Shown here: one piece after another, positions 59,118 to 64,000 of the stretch
How positions within the stretch are numbered: the stretch's first letter is position 1
Layout of the letters: each line of letters begins with the position of its first letter
From: Streptomyces sp. NBC_00078
GTDB lineage: Bacteria > Actinomycetota > Actinomycetes > Streptomycetales > Streptomycetaceae
DNA: 64,000 bases
Direction of reading: 5' to 3'
NCBI RefSeq assembly: GCF_026343335.1
Contig: NZ_JAPELX010000001.1
Coordinates: forward strand, 1,612,001 to 1,676,000
The notes under the pieces: generated by a model
Told to the model about the DNA's origin: nothing
Databases searched by the model: none
What the model saw: only the letters and a program-made list of their open reading frames with translations
Made by a program: the position numbers and the translations under genes

Positions 59118-60458
59118 CTACAGCGGCACGCGCAGTGCTCCGTCGATCAGTTCGGCGGCCTCGGAGGTGCCCGCGCAGCCGCTGCGCACCAGATGGTCGC
59201 GTACCGCCCGGAGTCTGTCGCGCAGCCGCTGGGACTCCATTCCCCGGGCCTGTTCGGCCATCTGCACGGCCGTGGCCACGGCTTTGTCGGCATTGCCCTG
59301 GCGCAGTTCGATCGTGCTGAGCATGGCGAGCCGGTGCACCCGGCCGCGGTCGTGCGCCGGATTGTCGACGGCGGCGGCGGCGTGCTCCCCCGCCGCCACG
59401 AGTTCGCCGAGGCTGAGCAGGGCCTCCGCCACCTGGACGTTGACCAACCCCGGCTGGACATAGCCGGTTTCGTCGGGTTCGTATCCACGCCGGATGCGTT
59501 CGGCGGCCTGCTCCGCCCGCCGGATGCAGGACAGCGCGGTCGTACCGTCGCCCAGGTGCGCGTACGCCTTCGCCTGCATCGCGTACAGGTCGCAGGCGAG
59601 CGCCGGCGTGATGTGCCTGCCGGCGGCCCGCAGCGCGGCCTCCGCGAAGGCGACGGCCTGCCGGTACTCCCGCATGAACAGGGCCTGGTTGACCAGCAGG
59701 GCGATCACATACGCGCCCAGACCCCGGTCCCCGCTGGCCTTCGCCAGCCTGAGGGCCTGGTGGAAGTAGCGCTGGGCGAGCCCGTGCGCGTCGGAGTCGT
59801 AGGCGCAGATGCCGGCGATCGCCACCAACCCGCCCGTCGCCCGGTGCAGTTGACGGCCGGTGGCGTCGGTGTAGCTGCCGCGCAGTAGCGGGGCGGCCTC
59901 GGCGTTGAGAAAACCGACGATCCTGGCGCGGGTCGCTATACCGCCGGCCTTGCGGTACATCTGCTCGTAGTGGGTGCGGGCGGCGCGCAGCATCTCGAGG
60001 TCGCTCGCGGTGACCCGGTGCCGGCCGCCGCGCGAGACGTCCACGTCCTCGGGCGGATTCTCCCATTCCCACACGGGCATGACGGCGGGCGTGCCGGTGA
60101 CCGCGGGCGCGCCCAGGATGTGCGGGCGCTGCTGCTCGTCGGAGCGCCACAGGGCGGTGGCACGCTCGACGAAGCCGGAGAGGGTGGTGCCGTGCGGGGT
60201 GGACGGCTCGCCCGGCACGCCGAGGCCGATGTCGTCCAGCGTGACCGGCCGGTGCAGACGGCCCGCGAGCACCTCACAGATCAGGTCGGGCACCTGACCG
60301 CGCGGCCGCTGCCCCTTCAACCATCGTGCCACGGCGGTGTGTTCGTACCGGAGCGCGAGGCCGCGCGCCCGCCCCGCCTGATTGACGTGTGCTGCCAGCC
60401 CCGCATGCGAGATCCCCGCCTCGTCCAGGATCGCGTCGAGCAGAGTGTTGGGCTGCAT
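59118..60458 (-). CDS. Actinobacterial HTH/TPR-type regulatory protein
   Basis: A 446-residue protein. The first 75 residues resemble a Xre-like DNA-binding domain: NTLLDAILDEAGISHAGLAAHVNQAG, then HTAVARWLKGQRPRGQVPDLICEVLAGRLHRPVTLDDIGL. The rest (about 150-440) is all helical with TPR-like repeats (AQRYFHQALRLAKASGDRGLGAYVIALLVNQAL, VAFAEAALRAAGRHITPALACDLYAMQAKAYAHLGD, HRLAMLSTIELRQGNADKAVATA). This is the layout of Streptomyces developmental regulators of the NsdA type; the ligand or peptide sensed is unknown. ATG 60458. Two GTGCGAACG repeats upstream may be its own operator. Confidence 0.8.
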   Translation of the reverse strand: MQPNTLLDAILDEAGISHAGLAAHVNQAGRARGLALRYEHTAVARWLKGQRPRGQVPDLICEVLAGRLHRPVTLDDIGLGVPGEPSTPHGTTLSGFVERATALWRSDEQQRPHILGAPAVTGTPAVMPVWEWENPPEDVDVSRGGRHRVTASDLEMLRAARTHYEQMYRKAGGIATRARIVGFLNAEAAPLLRGSYTDATGRQLHRATGGLVAIAGICAYDSDAHGLAQRYFHQALRLAKASGDRGLGAYVIALLVNQALFMREYRQAVAFAEAALRAAGRHITPALACDLYAMQAKAYAHLGDGTTALSCIRRAEQAAERIRRGYEPDETGYVQPGLVNVQVAEALLSLGELVAAGEHAAAAVDNPAHDRGRVHRLAMLSTIELRQGNADKAVATAVQMAEQARGMESQRLRDRLRAVRDHLVRSGCAGTSEAAELIDGALRVPL

Positions 60459-60790
60459 GGGTGCCCCCCGGGTGGCTCGGTGCCGTCAGAGTAGTGCGAA
60501 CGCCTTCACACGGGGTGCGAACGGAGTGCTCGAATCCGCAGCGTGCGCGCGCTGTCGCGGAGAGTTTCCAGCCGGTTGACTGAAATGCCTCGCAAGAGGC
60601 CGGCCGGGCCGCCGGCTCCCCCTCGTACAGTGCGGCGGCCCGCTTCCGCGCCGTCCGCCCGGCTGCCTGCCCGACACTCCGTGGCGGGGCGGACGGCGCG
60701 CCGCGCAGGCACCATCCATGAGGCCCCGCCCAGACCACGCGGGAGCGCCGGGCGCACCGCGGGGGAGCGTGGCGATTCGCGGCCTCGACG
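60459..60790. promoter_or_regulatory. Regulatory region of the TPR regulator gene
   Basis: About 330 bp without a convincing gene between two same-strand genes. Two direct repeats GTGCGAACG (60494-60502 and 60515-60523) lie 21 bp apart, two helical turns, with a TACTCT -10-like element just inside on the minus strand. The repeats probably bind a regulator of the 59118-60458 gene. The upstream part (60530-60790) shows nothing clear. Confidence 0.5.
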
Positions 60791-61843
60791 TCACGTGAGG
60801 CGGTGCGCCCGGTGTCCGACCGACTCACCCGGTGCGCGTACGGCATGACGCCGGTCGTTGCGCAGCACGAGCAGCGCCACATCGTCGGCGGGCCGCCCCC
60901 CTGCGTGCCGCAGCAGCCCGGCGAGGACGGCGCGCAGCAACGACTGCGGTGAGACCGGCCCGGCGGCGACGGCCTCGGTGAGCGCGGCGGCCAGCGGAAA
61001 GAACCGGCCACGACCGTCACGGGCGTCCTCGACACCGTCGGTGTGCAGGAAGAGCCCCTCGCCGGGCAGGAGTTGACCGCAGCGGACGGCGGGCAGCTCT
61101 GCGGGCAACGGGAACGGCCCGAGCGGGGGCAGCGGTTCGGCCCGGGTCAGCGGTTCGGCCCGGTCCGGCCCCAGCAGATACGGCCAGGGATGCCCGCAGT
61201 TGAGGACGTGTACCCCACCGTCCGTTCCGATCTCCAGCAGCAGTACGGTGACGAACTCCTCGGAGACCGGGCACTCCGGCTCGGGCCCGGCCGAGGGATG
61301 CCCGGCGCGGGCCCGCTCCCGCAGATGCCGGGCCAGTGCCCGCTCCAACCGCCGCAGCACACAGCCCAGTTCGGCCTCGTCGTGCGCGGCTTCGCGGAAG
61401 CTGCCGAGTACGGCGGCGACCGTACTGATGGCGGCGAGCCCGTGCCCACGTACATCGCCCATCACGATCCTCACGCCGTGCTCGGTGGCGATGACCTCGT
61501 ACAGATCGCCGCCGATGGCCGCACCGCGGTCCGCGGACAGCTGGGCGGCGGCGACGTTCAGCCCGTCGATCCACGGCGGCAGCGGCCGCAGCAGCACACT
61601 CTGTGCGGCACCCGCGACCTGCCGGACCTCCCTGAGCTCGCGCACCAGCGCATGCCGGACGTTCAGGACCAGCCCGGTCCCCACAGCGAAGAAGACGGCA
61701 CTGGTGACGATGCGCGCGCCCAGCCCGTTCTGCTGGGCGGGCGGACAGGCCAGTTTGTACGAGATCGCCGTGGCGCCCCACGCGATGGGCAGCCCCAGCG
61801 CCGGCAAGCGCCTGCGGAAGACCCCAGCCCTGCTGCGAATCAT
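60791..61843 (-). CDS. Membrane-bound PP2C (SpoIIE/RsbU-type) phosphatase
   Basis: A 350-residue protein. Two N-terminal membrane spans (LPALGLPIAWGATAISYKLA, IVTSAVFFAVGTGLVLNVRHAL) and a short coil lead to a SpoIIE phosphatase domain (about 110-335): AAIGGDLYEVIATEHGVRIVMGDVRGHGLAAISTVAAVLGSFREAA with the metal Asp residues, NCGHPWPYLL, GLFLHTDGVEDARDGRGRFF and GRPADDVALLVLRND. Such enzymes dephosphorylate anti-anti-sigma factors. No anti-sigma or STAS gene is adjacent. ATG 61843 is preceded by GGGGGG. No GAF or PAS sensor domain is present. Confidence 0.9.
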   Translation of the reverse strand: MIRSRAGVFRRRLPALGLPIAWGATAISYKLACPPAQQNGLGARIVTSAVFFAVGTGLVLNVRHALVRELREVRQVAGAAQSVLLRPLPPWIDGLNVAAAQLSADRGAAIGGDLYEVIATEHGVRIVMGDVRGHGLAAISTVAAVLGSFREAAHDEAELGCVLRRLERALARHLRERARAGHPSAGPEPECPVSEEFVTVLLLEIGTDGGVHVLNCGHPWPYLLGPDRAEPLTRAEPLPPLGPFPLPAELPAVRCGQLLPGEGLFLHTDGVEDARDGRGRFFPLAAALTEAVAAGPVSPQSLLRAVLAGLLRHAGGRPADDVALLVLRNDRRHAVRAPGESVGHRAHRLT

Positions 61844-61874
61844 GCCGATGGCCCCCCATACAGGCCCCGAAAGC

Positions 61875-61914
61875 ACAGAATCGGACCGGCCTCGAAAGGC
61901 CGGTCCGATTCTGT
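61875..61914. terminator. Perfect 18-bp hairpin between pheT and the PP2C gene
   Basis: Arms 61875-61892 (ACAGAATCGGACCGGCCT) and 61897-61914 (AGGCCGGTCCGATTCTGT) are exactly complementary with a CGAA loop. It stands about 200 bp past the pheT stop and 30 bp before the PP2C start. It is probably the pheST terminator, or else a structure in the PP2C leader. Confidence 0.75.
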
Positions 61915-62022
61915 CGACCCGCATGGCCGTAATGGGCCAGATCACCCGGACTTGTCACCCAAATGAGTGACCATCCACAGGCCACCCGCATTTATGCAGG
62001 TAGAGCACCTGTGCTCTCAAGG

Positions 62023-62095
62023 GCGCGGGGTGCGCCCCCGAAGGGGCGCGGGCTGTGGTGCAGCCACGACAGACCCGCGGCCGCCAACCCACCGC
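62023..62095. repeat. Streptomyces-type interspersed repeat near the pheT end
   Basis: AAGGGCGCGGGG-GCGCCCCCGAAGGGGCGCGGG followed by CAGCCACGACAGACCCGC. The combination of a GCGCCCC-GAA-GGGGCGC hairpin with CAGCCACGAC is, from memory, one of the commonest intergenic repeats in Streptomyces genomes, usually near gene ends. Confidence 0.6.
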
Positions 62096-62117
62096 GGTCC
62101 CTCACCTCTTGGGCGCA

Positions 62118-64000
62118 CTAACCCCGAAGCACCGCACCCGTCCGCTCGCCCGCGAGGGCAACCGCCGCATCCCGGGCGGCAGATGCCTCATCCACGGTCA
62201 GCGTCCGATCCGACGCACGGAACCGCAGCGCATACGCCAGGGACTTCCGCCCCTCACCGAGCTGCTCGTCGTTCTCGTACACGTCGAACAGCCGGATGCC
62301 CTCAAGGAGCGCACCCGCGCCCTCACGCAGCGCCGCCTCGACATCCGAGTGCGGCACGAACGTGTCGACGACCAGCGCGACATCCTGCGTGGCCACCGGG
62401 AAGGTGGAGATGCTCGGTGCCTGCGGAGTGTCGTTACCGACCTGCTCCAGCACGTCCAGGTCGATCTCCATCGCGCTGGTGCGCTCGGGCAGCGCGAGGG
62501 CCTTGACCACACGCGGGTGCAGCTCACCCGCGTGGCCGACCACCCTCTCCGTGCCATCCACGACGACCGCGAACTCGGCGCAGCGGCCGGGGTGCCAGGG
62601 CCCGTACTGCCCCTTGCGGACGATCAGCTCGGCGCCGGCTTCCCGCGCGACGATCCGCCCGGCCTCGACCGCGTCGGCCCAGTCCGCCGGCCGGCCCCTG
62701 CCCCACCAGCCGGCCTGTTCGCGGGCGCCCGCGAGGACGACGGCGACATGGCGCGGCTGCTCGGGCAGCACTGCGTCCAGTTCGGCGATCTCCTCGTCGG
62801 TGGGACGCCGGTCGACGGGCAGGGCGGCGGCGGTCCTCTGCCCGTCGCGCGGCAGGAAGACCAGCCCGGTCTCGAAGAGCGCCAGGTCGTGCGAGCCCCG
62901 GCCGTTGTTGCGGCGCAGCGCACCGAACAGGCCCGGCAGCAGCGAGGTGCGGAGCGCGGGCTCCTCGTCGTTCAGCGGGTTGGTCAGCTTCACCACGCGG
63001 CGCGCCGGGTCGTCGGCCCCGATCAGCAGCTGGTCGAAGACCTGCTCGCCGATGAAGGGGTAGTTCGGCGCCTCGACGTAACCGCCACCGGACAGCGCCC
63101 GGCCGACGCGGCGGTGCAGCCGCTGACGGTGGGTCAGTCCGCGGCCCGAGGGGAGCTTGGGCAGCGTGGAGGGAAGGTTCTCGTAGCCCTCCAGGCGGAT
63201 GACTTCTTCGGCCAGGTCGTTGACCTCCAGGAGGTCGGGCCGCCAGGACGGGACGGTGACGATCAGCTCGTCCTGCCCGTACACGTCGCAGCCGATCTCC
63301 TGCAGCCGCCGTACGACGATCTCGCGGCCGTAGTCGACGCCCGCCACCTTGTCCGGGTGGTCGGCCGGAATGGTGATGGTGTGCGGTGCGGACGGCGCGA
63401 TGACCTCGGTCACGCCGGCCTCGGCGCTGCCGCCCGCGAGGAGCACCAGCAGGTCGACCGTGCGCTGGGCAGCGGCGGACGCGGCCTGCGGGTCGACGCC
63501 GCGCTCGAACCGGCGGGAGGCCTCGGAGGAGAGCCGGTGCCGACGGGCGGTGCGGGCGATGGAGATCGCGTTGAAGTGCGCGGCCTCGATCACCACGTCG
63601 CTTGTCGCGTTCGCCCCGTTCTCGGTGGCATCGTGGTCGGCGATCTCGGTGTTGGCGCCGCCCATGACGCCCGCGAGCCCGATCGGGCCGCGGTCGTCGG
63701 TGATCACCAGGTCCTCGGTGTCGAGCTTGCGCTCGACGCCGTCCAGGGTGACGAGCTTCTCGCCCGCCTCCGCCCGGCGCACGCCGATCGTGCCCTGGAC
63801 CAGGGATCGGTCGTAGGCGTGCAGCGGCTGGCCGAGCTCCATCATCACGTAGTTGGTGACGTCGACGGCGAGCGAGATCGGGCGCATGCCGACCTTCTGC
63901 AGCCGGCGCCGGAGCCAGATCGGGGAGCGCGCCTCGGGGCTGAGGCCGGTCACCGTGCGGGCGGTGAAGCGGTCGCAGCCGGCGGGCTCGGAGACCTGGA
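62118..64000 (-). CDS. pheT: Phenylalanyl-tRNA synthetase beta subunit, 5' end beyond window
   Basis: The visible 626 residues are the C-terminal three quarters of PheT; the frame is open to the window edge. From the edge: the B3 domain ([43 protein letters not shown]), B3/B4 editing region ([22 protein letters not shown]), B5 ([21 protein letters not shown]), the catalytic-like core without full active-site motifs, and the C-terminal FDX-ACB anticodon-binding domain ([28 protein letters not shown]). It pairs with PheS, presumably just upstream outside the window, to charge tRNA-Phe and edit Tyr. Confidence 0.95.
   Translation of the reverse strand, partial: QVSEPAGCDRFTARTVTGLSPEARSPIWLRRRLQKVGMRPISLAVDVTNYVMMELGQPLHAYDRSLVQGTIGVRRAEAGEKLVTLDGVERKLDTEDLVITDDRGPIGLAGVMGGANTEIADHDATENGANATSDVVIEAAHFNAISIARTARRHRLSSEASRRFERGVDPQAASAAAQRTVDLLVLLAGGSAEAGVTEVIAPSAPHTITIPADHPDKVAGVDYGREIVVRRLQEIGCDVYGQDELIVTVPSWRPDLLEVNDLAEEVIRLEGYENLPSTLPKLPSGRGLTHRQRLHRRVGRALSGGGYVEAPNYPFIGEQVFDQLLIGADDPARRVVKLTNPLNDEEPALRTSLLPGLFGALRRNNGRGSHDLALFETGLVFLPRDGQRTAAALPVDRRPTDEEIAELDAVLPEQPRHVAVVLAGAREQAGWWGRGRPADWADAVEAGRIVAREAGAELIVRKGQYGPWHPGRCAEFAVVVDGTERVVGHAGELHPRVVKALALPERTSAMEIDLDVLEQVGNDTPQAPSISTFPVATQDVALVVDTFVPHSDVEAALREGAGALLEGIRLFDVYENDEQLGEGRKSLAYALRFRASDRTLTVDEASAARDAAVALAGERTGAVLRG

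Noticed and set aside
60506..60757. Small minus-strand ORF upstream of the TPR regulator
   Set aside because: Arg/Gly-rich translation, no ribosome site and no family resemblance; the region is better read as regulatory DNA.

Overview
The window is high-GC actinobacterial chromosome with about 95% G/C at codon third positions, frequent GTG/TTG starts, many 4-bp ATGA/GTGA gene overlaps and Streptomyces-type intergenic repeats. The order glpQ1-plsC-MFS/TetR-aldo/keto reductase-argH ... argC-J-B-D-R ... pheT is, from memory, close to the core of Streptomyces coelicolor around SCO1540-SCO1594, so I read it as a Streptomyces core region. There is no rRNA, CRISPR array, transposase, integrase or prophage.

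Layout. 1-4.2 kb: the end of a DsbA-like oxidoreductase gene, a double-GNAT acetyltransferase, pabC-pabB (p-aminobenzoate branch of folate synthesis), then a tRNA array Gly(GCC)-Cys(GCA)-Val(GAC)x3 closed by a terminator. 4.2-9.6 kb: a zinc-ribbon protein, an APH-fold kinase, a repeat-rich intergenic stretch, two small proteins, a membrane-anchored Ser/Thr kinase, a Nudix hydrolase and a TrmH-type RNA methyltransferase. 9.7-16.9 kb: a cobalamin/siroheme block: a CysG-like bifunctional enzyme, a giant BluB-CobT fusion with about 820 residues of Pro/Ala/Glu-rich N-terminus, and CobL. 17-20.2 kb: an acetyltransferase, then the wreck of a methionine ABC transporter. metN is intact in length but drifting. 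metI is gone and its place is held by a C-terminal scrap resembling a GH62 arabinofuranosidase. Only the 3' tip of metQ remains, with an in-frame stop. A Cys-rich leader peptide is still encoded upstream of metN.

20.3-31 kb: two small membrane proteins, an acetyltransferase, a sigma factor, glpQ1, plsC, an MFS exporter with its TetR repressor and a nested palindromic operator, an aldo/keto reductase, and argG-argH behind ARG boxes. 31-33.3 kb: a secreted protein built from a perfect 216-bp duplication, an FMN-binding PPOX protein and an L,D-transpeptidase-like protein.

33.3-40.5 kb is the most coherent system. A two-component pair is divergent from an operon of two ferric-reductase-like flavocytochromes, two membrane-anchored FMN-binding proteins with three predicted flavinylation sites, and ApbE, the enzyme that attaches FMN to such sites. 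Together they predict an extracytoplasmic flavin electron-transfer chain that grew by local duplication.

40.6-49.7 kb: the arginine operon argCJBDR and, just upstream of it, a YfhO / GT2 / GtrA membrane-glycosylation cassette. 49.7-64 kb: a MerR regulator with a textbook 19-bp-spacer operator-promoter plus a carboxymuconolactone-decarboxylase-like protein, DUF6314, a catalytic-residue-less histidine-phosphatase homologue, a MocR regulator and EamA transporter whose divergent start codons overlap, DUF1918, a GHL10 glycosidase, a 3-hydroxyacyl-CoA dehydrogenase, a Nudix hydrolase, a TPR-type regulator, a PP2C phosphatase, and pheT running off the end.

All functional calls are made by eye from translated motifs and gene order. 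No database search was run.
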